From Bacteroidota bacterium (lineage in GTDB: Bacteria > Bacteroidota > Bacteroidia > Sphingobacteriales > Sphingobacteriaceae): a DNA stretch of 64,000 bases. This document shows, piece after piece, positions 52,631 to 61,614 of this stretch. The stretch covers positions 20,568 to 84,567 of the forward strand of contig JABDGE010000003.1 of NCBI GenBank assembly GCA_013286235.1. Direction: 5' to 3'. Below the pieces are notes generated by a model. That model ran no database searches, was not told where the DNA came from, and was given only the letters and a program-made list of their open reading frames with translations. A program made the translations under genes and the position numbers. The first letter of the stretch is position 1. Each line of letters starts with the position of its first letter.

Positions 52631-55600
52631 TTAAAATGACCCTCTAATTCCAAGTGATATTGATTTTGCCAGTGGCGGGCTGTATGGAGAATCGGGATCG
52701 AGACCGTCGTGATTTGCTCGCCAAAGTATCATCAAATTATTGGCATAGACATATAGTTGTAAGCTTTTAAAAGGTAAATTATTGATTGAATTCTTATCCA
52801 ACGTATAACCGAATCGTACGTCTTGTAACCGAACATTATCTGCACGGTCGACAAGCACATTTGAATAGGTATAAAATTCATCCCTGGCCGGATCGTCCGG
52901 GTAGATCATTGACGGAACAGTTGTGTGGTTTTCGTCTCCAGGATTTTGCCAGCGATTGCTAAAATCGGCCTGGTTAAAATTCCCGGCGGAACCTGGGAAT
53001 CCGAATAGTGATGAATAGTTTAATGACGGCTTACGGAAATAATAATCAAGTTTATAAGTAATCAAAAAAGATAGCGACAACTGTTTGTAGTTAAAGTTGT
53101 TCATGACACTTCCAAAATACAATGGTGTGGCTGAACCATTATATTTTAAATTCGAAGGCGAGGTTGAATTTTCAATTGAAGCATAATCTTCACTAAGCTG
53201 CCCATTCAAATAACCCTGCGGGTTGCCCTTATCATCCAGTTTGGCACTCGGGAAACTGAAAATCGAATAAATTGGATAGCCAACTAAAGGATTCAGATAA
53301 TTGCCTTGTACGATATTGTTATTAGTGCCTGCACTTAATTCGTAACGTGTAACTTTATTTGTCACGTAGTTAAAAAGGAACATCGTATTCCAGCTTATAG
53401 GCGATTTCAAAATCTGTAGATTTAGCTGAACATCCATTCCATTGTCGCGCATATCGGCGGCGTTCCCCCTGAATTGGGTATTTCCGGATTGCGGTGCCAC
53501 AGGACTATTGGCTATTAAATCAGTTGCATTCTTAATATAGTACTCGATTGTACCTGTCAGCAGATTATTCTTTAATCCAAAGTCTAATCCAAAATTCGTA
53601 ACCGCAACCTTTTCCCATCTGAGGCCGGGATTTGGAGGGTTGGTAACCACTAAATACGGCGCATTGAAAGAATTTACGGCTCCTGATTGCGAAAGCGTAG
53701 TTAAATAGGCAGTTGTCGACTTATCGGTATTACCATTGTAACCGTAAGTCGCGCGTAAGGATAATAGCGGCAAGAAGTCAAGCTTATAAAAAGGTTCATC
53801 ATTAATTTTCCACTTCAATCCGGTTGACCAGAGCGGTACGCCTTTTTGATTTGTACTGACGCCAAAAATATTTGATTCGTCACGACGAGCGCTTTCAGTA
53901 ATGATATATCTTTTTTTATAACTATAAGAGGCGTTGGCAAAATAGGAACGATTTCTATCAACTGTGCCCTGGCTCGTCAGCCCTGTTGGTATCTGCCCCG
54001 TGTTATATCCATAATATTGCTGGAAATAATCCGCAAAGTCTATGGTCTGATTTCCATTGGCCCCGGTTGAAGGGTTGTATCCGTAGAAGGTATAGGTGTC
54101 TTCGTTACTGGTATAATCACTTACTTCATAACCACCCAGGGCGGTAACCTGCTGATCCCGGCCAACCTGCTTATCGTAATTCAGTAATAAGCGCCCGGTA
54201 TTTAGCGTGTAACTATTGTTATCTTTATTTAAAATATCTCCTTCGGGAATAATTTGAGTTACCTGCCCTGTAACGGGATCGATTTGCGAATAAGTATTGA
54301 CCATGTTACGGACATAATAAGAATCAGCTGAATTATCTGTGACGATATCCGTATTCCCTTTTTCATAGAGATAATAAGCAGATAACTGCAGGCCGGGCAT
54401 CAGTTTCAGTGACAGTTGGTTACTAAAACGATAATCGGTAGTTGTAGTTGTTTGGTCCGGGTAATTTTCGTCCAATGGTATATCCTGCCAGTTGAGCAAT
54501 TTACCCGCACCGGCTGTATCGATATAAGAACCACGAAGACCACCACCTGAAGGGACTACGGCGAGGTTATTTCCATTTGCATCTTTTAACATTTCGTATG
54601 GGGTGCTCGGTACAAAGCCATTTGTATTATTTTTTGCAGTACTTTGGGTGAACATTAAACCGCTCGTCCATTCCAGCCTGTTTTTTATCAAAGAATAGGT
54701 GTTATTGGCGTTTATAGTTACACGGTTATAACTATTTGTTACCAGAGGCTGAAGATTGTCATCAAAACCAGCGGAAATAAAATATTTATTGGCGTTACCC
54801 CCGCCGGCTACGCTCAACGCGTATTGTTGGCTGACTGGTTTGCGGTATAAATATTTTTCCATGTCAGTTCTTACGTCATCGTTTGATAAGGCATTAAGCT
54901 GAGCGTTCAGTTGAGCTGTTGAAAGCTGTCCATTTTGATTTTCGTTTAAGAGATCGACTACAGGTGAGATATAACTATATCCGTCGCTTGTATTATAGTA
55001 GTATCCTTGGTTAAACAAATATTTTTCGACCCCGATGTATTGCGCAGAGGTCAATTGTGGAGTATAATACAAATTAGGTTTATCGGCTATGGTTATATTT
55101 GAATTGAAATTAATCTGAGGGAGCGTATTTGTTTTTCCTTTTTTGGTTGTTATCACAATTACCCCGTTACCTGCCCTCACTCCCCAAATGCTTGCAGCGG
55201 CAGCGTCTTTTAACACAGTAATACTTTGAATGTCATTGGGATTAATATTACCTAAATCACCCTCGTATGGGAAATTGTCCAGCACGATTAGTGGCTGATC
55301 ATTGGCAAAAAGAGTGCTGGTGCCCCTTATGGTAATTGGCGTACTGTTTGGATTTTGAGGATTCTGATTAAATATCAATCCGCTCGTGATCCCATTCAGC
55401 CGGTCTAGAATATTGGTACCAACGCTTCGGTTTATTAATGCGCTATCTATAAGTACAAAGCTTCCGGTTGCTCTTTCTTTAGGTAAGATTTGATAGCCAT
55501 CGGAAACAATGCTTACCTCTTTTAAGGTGCTTTTATCTTCGACAAGGCTAATGTCAAAAGGCCCTCTATTGGTAGGGCTAAAGTCGATTTCGAAAGCTTT

Positions 55601-55837
55601 ATATCCTACAAACGTAATTGTTAATACACCGCTTGTTTCACTCGCGTTAAGTGTAAACTCTCCTTTTTCATTTGTAGAGGTCGAAATGTCCGTTGCTTTT
55701 ATTTTTACCGTAGCGCCTTGGATAGGTCGATCTGTGGAATCCGTTACCTTCCCAGAAAGCGTTATTTTGGTCTGCGCTCCCGCCTGGAAAAAAAGGCAAA
55801 GCGCGGCCAGCACTATTAATAGTATAGTTTTTTTCAT
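52631..55837 (-). CDS. SusC/RagA-family TonB-linked outer-membrane protein
   Basis: The 1068-residue product has a signal peptide (1-21), a carboxypeptidase-regulatory-like domain (about 24-110) and a TonB plug. The plug shows PITIRGTSTLFANDQPLIVL and ITVLKDAAAASIWGVRAGNG, then VIVITTKKGK. A 22-strand-type barrel ends LGIRGSF. The family imports nutrients with its SusD lid, here the next gene. The upstream region has a hairpin at 55892-55942 and a long imperfect inverted repeat at 56110-56306. Confidence 0.95.
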   Translation of the reverse strand: MKKTILLIVLAALCLFFQAGAQTKITLSGKVTDSTDRPIQGATVKIKATDISTSTNEKGEFTLNASETSGVLTITFVGYKAFEIDFSPTNRGPFDISLVEDKSTLKEVSIVSDGYQILPKERATGSFVLIDSALINRSVGTNILDRLNGITSGLIFNQNPQNPNSTPITIRGTSTLFANDQPLIVLDNFPYEGDLGNINPNDIQSITVLKDAAAASIWGVRAGNGVIVITTKKGKTNTLPQINFNSNITIADKPNLYYTPQLTSAQYIGVEKYLFNQGYYYNTSDGYSYISPVVDLLNENQNGQLSTAQLNAQLNALSNDDVRTDMEKYLYRKPVSQQYALSVAGGGNANKYFISAGFDDNLQPLVTNSYNRVTINANNTYSLIKNRLEWTSGLMFTQSTAKNNTNGFVPSTPYEMLKDANGNNLAVVPSGGGLRGSYIDTAGAGKLLNWQDIPLDENYPDQTTTTTDYRFSNQLSLKLMPGLQLSAYYLYEKGNTDIVTDNSADSYYVRNMVNTYSQIDPVTGQVTQIIPEGDILNKDNNSYTLNTGRLLLNYDKQVGRDQQVTALGGYEVSDYTSNEDTYTFYGYNPSTGANGNQTIDFADYFQQYYGYNTGQIPTGLTSQGTVDRNRSYFANASYSYKKRYIITESARRDESNIFGVSTNQKGVPLWSTGLKWKINDEPFYKLDFLPLLSLRATYGYNGNTDKSTTAYLTTLSQSGAVNSFNAPYLVVTNPPNPGLRWEKVAVTNFGLDFGLKNNLLTGTIEYYIKNATDLIANSPVAPQSGNTQFRGNAADMRDNGMDVQLNLQILKSPISWNTMFLFNYVTNKVTRYELSAGTNNNIVQGNYLNPLVGYPIYSIFSFPSAKLDDKGNPQGYLNGQLSEDYASIENSTSPSNLKYNGSATPLYFGSVMNNFNYKQLSLSFLITYKLDYYFRKPSLNYSSLFGFPGSAGNFNQADFSNRWQNPGDENHTTVPSMIYPDDPARDEFYTYSNVLVDRADNVRLQDVRFGYTLDKNSINNLPFKSLQLYVYANNLMILWRANHDGLDPDSPYSPPLAKSISLGIRGSF

Positions 55838-55891
55838 AAATTTTCAATTAGTTTGGTTGTTGAAGAAATAGCCGAATATGGCTCTGAAAAG

Positions 55892-55942
55892 AAACGGCAA
55901 CCCTACTATAATTAACTATTTACTGATCGTGGGTTGCCGTTT
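55892..55942 (-). promoter_or_regulatory. Hairpin in the susC leader region
   Basis: AAACGGCAACCC (55892-55903) pairs with GGGTTGCCGTTT (55931-55942). It lies 55 bp upstream of the SusC ATG and would fold in the transcript. It may attenuate transcription or end an upstream transcript. Confidence 0.5.
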
Positions 55943-56109
55943 TCGCCGAATTCAATCGGGAGACTTTATTATGTTTTTAAAAAGAAATTTTAAAGAAAAA
56001 AATGAAATGAAATAAGCATAAACAAAACGTCCAACAGCATCTGCCAGTTGGAAACGATAAAGGATTAAACTGTTTACTGGAGTTTTGTTCATGCCCGTAT
56101 TATTAATAC

Positions 56110-56306
56110 GAGTCTTGAGGAAGTTTGCCAACATAAAAGTGGGTTCTACAAACCGTAACTCCATTCAGTTCTCACGCCTTACGTTGAAACGGATTTACAG
56201 CAGAACCCACTCTTATTTGACACGCCAATATAGCATATCTAAATAAGAAATGGGTATAAACTGCTGTCTTGCTTCAACGGCGTGAGAATTTGGAGTTGCA
56301 AGACTC
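56110..56306. repeat. Long imperfect inverted repeat
   Basis: Nested complementary segments run in order: GAGTCTTG 56110/CAAGACTC 56299; AACTCCA 56157/TGGAGTT 56291; TTCTCACGCC 56169/GGCGTGAGAA 56279; GTTGAA 56183/TTCAAC 56273; CAGCAG 56198/CTGCTG 56261. A second pair, AGTGGGTTCT/AGAACCCACT, competes within the left arm. The ~200 bp element lies between susC and an XRE gene. It may be a structured RNA or a small non-autonomous element. Confidence 0.65.
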
Positions 56307-56404
56307 TTATTTATACCTATTTATTAGAATTTCAAATCTAATAAAAAAAACAAAGTAAACAAATTTGTTGACCATTAATTTAAAAAAAAGTTGAGTTTGG
56401 TTTG

Positions 56405-56647
56405 ATGGATCAGGAGGTAGTTAATTTCAGGGCTAAGCTGGGTAAGAGAATTGAGCAATTAAGAAAAAAGAAAGGTTTAGAGCAAACAGAGTTGGCTGCA
56501 ATTATCAATGGCAAAGACAAACAGTTTATTAACCGTTACGAAAAGCAAGGAGCGAATCCAACTGCTTATATTTTAGTTCAAATTGCAAAAGCTTTAGATG
56601 TAAGTGTAAATGAGCTATTGGATTTCAGTAAATTAAAGACATTTTAG
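56405..56647 (+). CDS. XRE-family helix-turn-helix protein, 80 residues
   Basis: The protein is almost entirely one Cro/C1-type HTH domain: FRAKLGKRIEQLRKKKGLEQ, then ELAAIINGKDKQFINRYEKQ and ILVQIAKALDVSVNELLDF. A TTG at 56402 is directly before the ATG; I take the ATG. It stands alone next to the inverted repeat and a SusC operon. The target is unknown. Confidence 0.9.
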   Translation: MDQEVVNFRAKLGKRIEQLRKKKGLEQTELAAIINGKDKQFINRYEKQGANPTAYILVQIAKALDVSVNELLDFSKLKTF

Positions 56648-56735
56648 CGTTGGAGCTATCTCTTATCAAACATGGTCAGTTATAATTTAGCAACGGGTTG
56701 ATTGTTTCTTGAATTAAGCTTTTCGCAATGAAGGT

Positions 56736-56987
56736 TTATTTTTGATTCGATGGGACTTTTAATTTCGCTATCTGAAAAATAGATTCAATTAATTTCTCAA
56801 AACTTTCGGGTAACGCTGGATCACCGTTTGCCTTAGTCCAGTCGGGCCTTCTTTCAGGCAATTCCTTCATAAACCATTTAGTTAATTCCATTTTGAAAGT
56901 TTCGAAAGGCACGTTATTAAAATATTCCATTATTCCGGTGAGCGTGCTGAAATCGGGATGATCAACATCTGTATGTGAAGTATTCAT
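56736..56987 (-). CDS. Small hypothetical protein, 83 residues
   Basis: MNTSHTDVDHPDFSTLTGIM begins a soluble protein with two aromatic-rich helices (YFNNVPFETFKMELTKWFMK, then ESFEKLIESIFQIAKL). No family is recognised. It has a natural composition and is divergent from the XRE gene at 57167. Confidence 0.6.
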   Translation of the reverse strand: MNTSHTDVDHPDFSTLTGIMEYFNNVPFETFKMELTKWFMKELPERRPDWTKANGDPALPESFEKLIESIFQIAKLKVPSNQK

Positions 56988-57166
56988 AACTAAATAAAAT
57001 TTGACTCAGAACTTGGGATAAGTTTCGTTATTTATAACTCTTATTTCAAAAACACGTTTATATTTTCTAAACATACGTTTCGAAATTATATCCAAATTTA
57101 AATATATTATCCCATTTATTTAAACAGGTGTACATTAATTCTAAATAAGTGTAACGGATTTAGTAA

Positions 57167-57388
57167 TTGATGACAGATTTAGGACTATTTTTATCAAAAC
57201 GCTCGGTTAATAAAGCCGAAATTTCTCGCCGGACAGGAATAAGTAAATCTCGCTTAACTCAGTTGTCAAATAACAATACCACCAAACTGACAGCCGAAGA
57301 ATTATACAAAATCGCTTTATCTATTGAAGTACTGCCATGCGATTTATTAATGGAAGTATGTAAGGGCATTTCTTTGCCAGTCAAATAA
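57167..57388 (+). CDS. Small XRE-type regulator, 73 residues
   Basis: A compact HTH is visible: LGLFLSKRSVNKAEISRRTG, ISKSRLTQLSNNNTTKLT, then EELYKIALSIEVLPCDLLME. This is the Cro/C1 pattern with a short C-terminus. It is different from the 56405 protein. Such single-domain regulators are frequent in accessory regions. Confidence 0.85.
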   Translation: MMTDLGLFLSKRSVNKAEISRRTGISKSRLTQLSNNNTTKLTAEELYKIALSIEVLPCDLLMEVCKGISLPVK

Positions 57389-57475
57389 AAGGGATTGGCC
57401 ACCTTACTGCAAATAAGGATAATAAGATGCCTCTTTAAAAATCATCTTTTATTTATTTCCTTATTACATTACTTT

Positions 57476-58090
57476 TCACTTTTCCGCTTCCTGGTAAGCC
57501 CAGCCAACGATCTGTTCAAGGGCGGTTAATATCTGCGACTGGCCTTCAGAGGTATTTATATCCACATCACATATTATTCCGCCATTATACCTGGCGTGCA
57601 AAACAGTATAATAAATCCCTCCTACAAGTAAAGCGGCTACAGCCCTAAAATTGACATTACTTTCATTAAAGTGTAAATCAGTTAATTCCAGAAATTGCTG
57701 ACCCATACTTTCTCTTACGTTGTGAATACTTCTCATCAGAGGATTCTCTTCCGATATTTCCCATAGGATCAGACTTTGCATTTCCTCCTCCGAAAAGAAA
57801 TATTGGAATTGATTTTGCAGAATTGAGATGATTAGATTTTTACTATCGGAAGAATCAACATTTGAAACAAGTTCTTTCATTTTTTCTGAAAAAACCATCC
57901 AGTAATCATTTTCAACAACGTAAGCTTCTATCAGACTATTAAGACCTCCAAAATAACGATAGATCAGTTTTCTATCAACCTCTGCTTTTTTTGCAACCTT
58001 GCTTATTTTTAAAGCAGCAAAGCCGTCTTTCTTAACAATTTCGCCGACAGCTTGAATTAGTTTTTGTTTGGTTTGTTCTTTGTTTTTCAT
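57476..58090 (-). CDS. TetR-family regulator, paralog 2
   Basis: The 204-residue protein has an N-terminal TetR HTH (KQKLIQAVGEIVKKDGFAAL, SKVAKKAEVDRKLIYRYFGG) and a ligand-binding C-terminal domain (VNFRAVAALLVGGIYYTVLH). It is clearly paralogous to the 58365 protein along its whole length, including the LIYRYFG and RYNGGI/RHNGGI segments. A dyad ATTATTGAA/TTCAATAAT lies 82-115 bp upstream. Two TetR and two DinB genes are adjacent, suggesting duplication of a two-gene unit. Confidence 0.88.
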   Translation of the reverse strand: MKNKEQTKQKLIQAVGEIVKKDGFAALKISKVAKKAEVDRKLIYRYFGGLNSLIEAYVVENDYWMVFSEKMKELVSNVDSSDSKNLIISILQNQFQYFFSEEEMQSLILWEISEENPLMRSIHNVRESMGQQFLELTDLHFNESNVNFRAVAALLVGGIYYTVLHARYNGGIICDVDINTSEGQSQILTALEQIVGWAYQEAEK

Positions 58091-58171
58091 TTAGTGTTAT
58101 TAATCGATTATTGCCTGTTTGCCGCAATTACTATAACACCTTCATAAAATATTTTTAGTATTATGTATTCA

Positions 58172-58205
58172 ATTATTGAAGGCTATTTTTTAATATTTCA
58201 ATAAT
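58172..58205. promoter_or_regulatory. Inverted repeat, possible TetR operator
   Basis: ATTATTGAA (58172-58180) and TTCAATAAT (58197-58205) form a 9-bp dyad in the gap between the two TetR genes, upstream of the 58090 start. A TetR binding role is inferred from position. Confidence 0.45.
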
Positions 58206-58364
58206 TTCATGGATAAGTATTGATAGAGGACAAGGTTTTTCATAATCGCCCCTAAAGTATATCCCACAAATTTCAAAAGTGGTGACATGAGATAAAAAAT
58301 TTACTTTTTGATAATATAGGGTTTACAATAGCAGCGGAAAGCGAGAACTCTCTTAAAATGTCAT

Positions 58365-59000
58365 TTATCCCAGTTTTTCGCGAAAAGCCCAACCGGTAAT
58401 TTGTTTAATAGTCTTTATTATTTCTGCTTTCCCATCTTCCGAATTGATATCCAAATCGCAGAATATGCCGCCGTTGTGCCGGGTATGCAAAATTGTGAAA
58501 TATATCCCACCAACTACTAACGCAGTGATGGCCCTGAAATTAACGTTTGACCCTTTAAAATATGGATCGGTTAATTGAAAGCATTCCCTTGCTATATTTT
58601 CTCTGACCTTATGGATTCCTTTTATTAAGGGGCTCGCATTAGAAATTCCCCAAAGAATTAATCGCTGCATCTCAACCTCTGAATAAAAAAATTTAAAATT
58701 GTTCTGTAAATACCCTGTCACCAATGCTTCAATATTTGGATCGCTATTTTGATCGATGTCTTCGTTAAATTTGTTAGAAAGAACAATCCAATAATCGTTT
58801 TCATTTAGATAACATTCTATCAGGTAATTAATATTTCCAAAATAACGGTAAATCAATTTTTTATCGACGCCGGCTGTCTTTGCTATTTTATTCACACCCA
58901 AACCTATATAGCCATTGGTTTTTATAATTTCGCCAACGGCTTCAATAAGTTTTCGCTTGGTTTGATCTTTATTCCTAATTGGGGTAGATAAGGTCTGCAT
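58365..59000 (-). CDS. TetR-family regulator, paralog 1
   Basis: The 211-residue protein has the TetR HTH (KRKLIEAVGEIIKTNGYIGL, NKIAKTAGVDKKLIYRYFGN) and a C-terminal domain with VNFRAITALVVGGIYFTILH, matching paralog 2. Its ATG follows the stop of the DinB-like gene by nine bases, so it is co-transcribed with that gene and may sense a ligand linked to it. Confidence 0.88.
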   Translation of the reverse strand: MQTLSTPIRNKDQTKRKLIEAVGEIIKTNGYIGLGVNKIAKTAGVDKKLIYRYFGNINYLIECYLNENDYWIVLSNKFNEDIDQNSDPNIEALVTGYLQNNFKFFYSEVEMQRLILWGISNASPLIKGIHKVRENIARECFQLTDPYFKGSNVNFRAITALVVGGIYFTILHTRHNGGIFCDLDINSEDGKAEIIKTIKQITGWAFREKLG

Positions 59001-59009
59001 TTAAATGGT

Positions 59010-59561
59010 CTATTTGAACTCGCTTGTATTTGTATTATGTATCATTTCCAGACGGGCAAGAACAGAATTTCCACGCCAGGCATACAGAGCAATTAATTCA
59101 TCAAACTGAATAGAAACGTTGTATTCGAAATTGTATAGTTTTCTGTTGAAATCATCATCTGCAATGGCATATAGTAGCAAAATCCATTGTTGAGTTAAGT
59201 TAGATATAATGTTGATCGATGCATTCGCCATGCAGTTGCTATCCGGCAAATGATTAAATAGATTTTCGTCATAAATTTTAATGGTAGGATTGTCTTCTGT
59301 AAGCATACATTTAGTACGGACATAGGCATTCATGCAAAGATCTCCTAAATGATTTGTTAATTGCTGCGCCGACAATCCTCCTGGCTTATATGATTTACCT
59401 AATTGATCGCCAGAAAGCAGAGACATAATTTGTTTAAGTCTGGACGGTAGCGTTTCTATTTGTTCGATTACGTTTTTTCTCTCATCACAAGAATATTGTT
59501 TACCAAATTTAAACCAGCCAAAAGAATATGTCAATTTTTCGGATTCCATTACGATCTTCAT
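59010..59561 (-). CDS. DinB/YfiT-like protein with lost metal ligands, paralog 1
   Basis: The fold is that of the DinB/YfiT (BstA-like) four-helix group: YKPGGLSAQQLTNHLGDLCM, TEDNPTIKIYDENLFNHLPD and LIALYAWRGNSVLARLEMI. Family members bind a divalent metal with three histidines. The first (NHLGD) is kept, but the C-terminal Y-A-W-H-G-x-H-H box reads YAWRGNSVLA, so at least two ligands are gone. I choose the ATG at 59561 (another is at 59549) over 59609: the C-rich regulatory motif overlaps the longer start. Confidence 0.75.
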   Translation of the reverse strand: MKIVMESEKLTYSFGWFKFGKQYSCDERKNVIEQIETLPSRLKQIMSLLSGDQLGKSYKPGGLSAQQLTNHLGDLCMNAYVRTKCMLTEDNPTIKIYDENLFNHLPDSNCMANASINIISNLTQQWILLLYAIADDDFNRKLYNFEYNVSIQFDELIALYAWRGNSVLARLEMIHNTNTSEFK

Positions 59562-59607
59562 TAGGAGTGTTATGCTCCCCTGCAAATCTCTACATTGGAA
59601 TTTCCGC

Positions 59608-59636
59608 ATCTATCCCCCAAAATGGTAGATTTTTCA
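59608..59636. promoter_or_regulatory. C-rich palindromic motif, copy 3
   Basis: ATCTATCCCCCAAAATGGTA followed by GATTTTT. It closely matches 61331-61356 and lies 47-75 bp before the chosen start of the DinB-like gene. Shared control is inferred. Confidence 0.5.
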
Positions 59637-59787
59637 ATGGTCAAAAAGATCTAAACTAAGAATTGATAAGACTATAGGTTTCCCTTCCTAACTACTTATA
59701 AAGTGCCGTAATGTGAGATAAAGTTCAGTTTGAGCATTAGCATTTGAGACCAAGTGAATAAAGTCACATCATAGAGTTTATAGGGAT

Positions 59788-60342
59788 CTATTTAAATTCG
59801 CTTGGATTCGTGTTTCTTATAATTTCTAAGTGATCAAGGTTTAATGTTCCACGCCAGGCATACAAAGCGATTAATTCAACAAGCGGAATAGAACGACTAT
59901 ATATTGGGTAGTATAGTTTTCTTTTGAAATCTTCCTCCGGAATAGCACATAATAGGAATACCCATCGCTGTACTAAATTCGATAAAATGGCAATTGTCGC
60001 ATTAACCATGTAATCACTATCCGGCAAAAGATTAAATAGATGTTCATCATAAATGGTTATATCGGGATCGTCGTCGGTAAGTACCAACTTGGTAAGGAAA
60101 TAGGCACTCATGTAAACATCGCCTAAATGGTTCACCAATTGCCCGGCAGATAAGGCACCTGGCTTGTACGACTTATACCATTGACTGGCAGAAAATGTTG
60201 AAGTAATCTGCTCGAGCCTTAAGGGAAAAGTTTTGATTTCTTCAATCACTTTTTTTGTCTCTTCAGATGAGTATTCTTTGCCAAATTCAAACCTGCCAAT
60301 TGGCCATTTTCTTTTGTCTGGATTATCATCAATTGAACTCAA
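59788..60342 (-). CDS. DinB/YfiT-like protein with lost metal ligands, paralog 2
   Basis: The 184-residue protein runs WPIGRFEFGKEYSSEETKKV, YKPGALSAGQLVNHLGDVYM, then LTDDDPDITIYDEHLFNLLP and ALYAWRGTLNLDHLEII. It is paralogous to the 59010 protein along its length and also lacks the histidine pair after YAW. The start is a TTG at 60342; no ATG is available, and it lies 15 bases after the PD40 stop, so translation is probably coupled. Function is unknown; loss of the site in both copies suggests a binding role. Confidence 0.75.
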   Translation of the reverse strand: MSSIDDNPDKRKWPIGRFEFGKEYSSEETKKVIEEIKTFPLRLEQITSTFSASQWYKSYKPGALSAGQLVNHLGDVYMSAYFLTKLVLTDDDPDITIYDEHLFNLLPDSDYMVNATIAILSNLVQRWVFLLCAIPEEDFKRKLYYPIYSRSIPLVELIALYAWRGTLNLDHLEIIRNTNPSEFK

Positions 60343-60356
60343 ACTGCTGCCTAAAG

Positions 60357-61262
60357 CTATAAAGTTGTAGGCTTCAACTTTTTTAATAAACGGTCAAACC
60401 TCACCCAGTAAATGGCACAATCCTGCTCAGTTGTGCCGTGCGTGTAAAATAGGTATTTGCCATCAGGCGAGACGAATTGACCATACCGGTGTGCCTTCCC
60501 ACCGTTGATCAACGGACCCAGGCTTTCGAGATCTGTCCACGTTTTATCTTTCTTACGGAAACTGATGTAGAGTTTAGCCCCAAGGCTATCGGTTTCCCTC
60601 GTAATAATCATATAGGACTCATCCCTGGCAATAAAGAAGTCTCCATTAAACCCCTCTGAATTGGGTGGTGAGCCCAGATTTTTAATCGTCGTATCTGCGT
60701 CTGAAGGAGGCATCACACTAAATCTCCATGAATTAGCGTCAGAGGGTTTTCCCCATGTTCCGTTACTAGCGGCATATTTGTTACCGCTTTCAGTAGGCAT
60801 AAAATCATAGATCAGATAGCTTCTTACGATATATTGGGTCGGAGAACTCCAGCCGGTTTCGGTTCTGATTGATCGGAATACCATATTCCCTGAATCATCG
60901 CTGCAGAAGTATAGCGTTTTGTAATCGGGAGAAAAAGCAGTCTCCGCTAAATGCTCATTTAATATTGTCGGACCGATCCATTTTTTTCCATCATATCGGA
61001 AATATTTCACCTTTAGGTCCTTGGAGTTGCCCCAACTTGTATTCGTACTGTAATAAATTTCCTTTCCATCGCCGGAAATTGCCGTTCTGTTAGCCGAGAA
61101 CTCTCCTTTATCTGCCAACAACCCGGGTGCAAATACCTTAGGAGTATCTCCGGGTGGGGCTTGCCCGAGATAAGCGTTACTACTATTCAAAAAATTCGTT
61201 TGTGCAATTGAGCATTGGCATAGGCTCAGGAATGCCACCAGAAAAGAAAATGTTTTGGACAT
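60357..61262 (-). CDS. Exported PD40/WD40-like beta-propeller protein
   Basis: The product of 301 residues begins with a signal peptide (MSKTFSFLVAFLSLCQCSIA). It has repeated PD40-type blades: RTAISGDGKEIYYSTN, AFSPDYKTLYFCSDDSGNMV, ARDESYMIITRETDSLGAKL and FVSPDGKYLFYTHG. Such blades are known from TolB and from Bacteroidota periplasmic proteins and usually bind proteins or peptides. I use the ATG at 61262, where the signal peptide starts, instead of 61295. It is the first gene of a unit with DinB paralog 2, and a C-rich palindromic motif lies 69-94 bp upstream. Confidence 0.85.
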   Translation of the reverse strand: MSKTFSFLVAFLSLCQCSIAQTNFLNSSNAYLGQAPPGDTPKVFAPGLLADKGEFSANRTAISGDGKEIYYSTNTSWGNSKDLKVKYFRYDGKKWIGPTILNEHLAETAFSPDYKTLYFCSDDSGNMVFRSIRTETGWSSPTQYIVRSYLIYDFMPTESGNKYAASNGTWGKPSDANSWRFSVMPPSDADTTIKNLGSPPNSEGFNGDFFIARDESYMIITRETDSLGAKLYISFRKKDKTWTDLESLGPLINGGKAHRYGQFVSPDGKYLFYTHGTTEQDCAIYWVRFDRLLKKLKPTTL

Positions 61263-61295
61263 ATTATTAAAAATTGAAGGATCTATTTGATTCAA

Positions 61296-61614
61296 TATTG
61301 TAATAAAGGTATAGTGATAATTTATTTAAAAAATCCCCCCAACCGGTAGATTTTTAAATGAAATGCGCAAGGATCAAGCCGTTTCATCCCAGACGATTTC
61401 ACTTGAGGTTAAAGTATGCTGTAATCATACTGAGAGATGTTTTCCTTCATTAATCATCAACTAGGCGAGCCACATGCGAATAAGCTTCAAATTAATGTTC
61501 CATGCTGTATTTTCTTTACTTGATTGGACATTGCTATCGATCTGCTGAATCTTCATTTAATTTAGAAGTCTAAACAGTTTTAAAGAAGGCCTATGGACTC
61601 TATAAATTAAAACT
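61296..61614. other. Intergenic region between the PD40 and M1 peptidase genes
   Basis: Apart from the C-rich motif at 61331-61356 I see no gene, terminator or repeat. It separates two minus-strand genes and holds the PD40 promoter region. Confidence 0.5.
61331..61356. promoter_or_regulatory. C-rich palindromic motif, copy 4
   Basis: AAATCCCCCCAACCGGTAGA followed by TTTTTA. It is nearly the same as 59608-59636 and 31480-31510. It sits in the promoter region of the PD40-DinB unit. Confidence 0.5.

Noticed and set aside
55952..56164. 70-codon minus-strand frame upstream of susC
   Set aside because: It lies partly within the long inverted repeat and has no recognisable domain; more likely a structural region than a gene.
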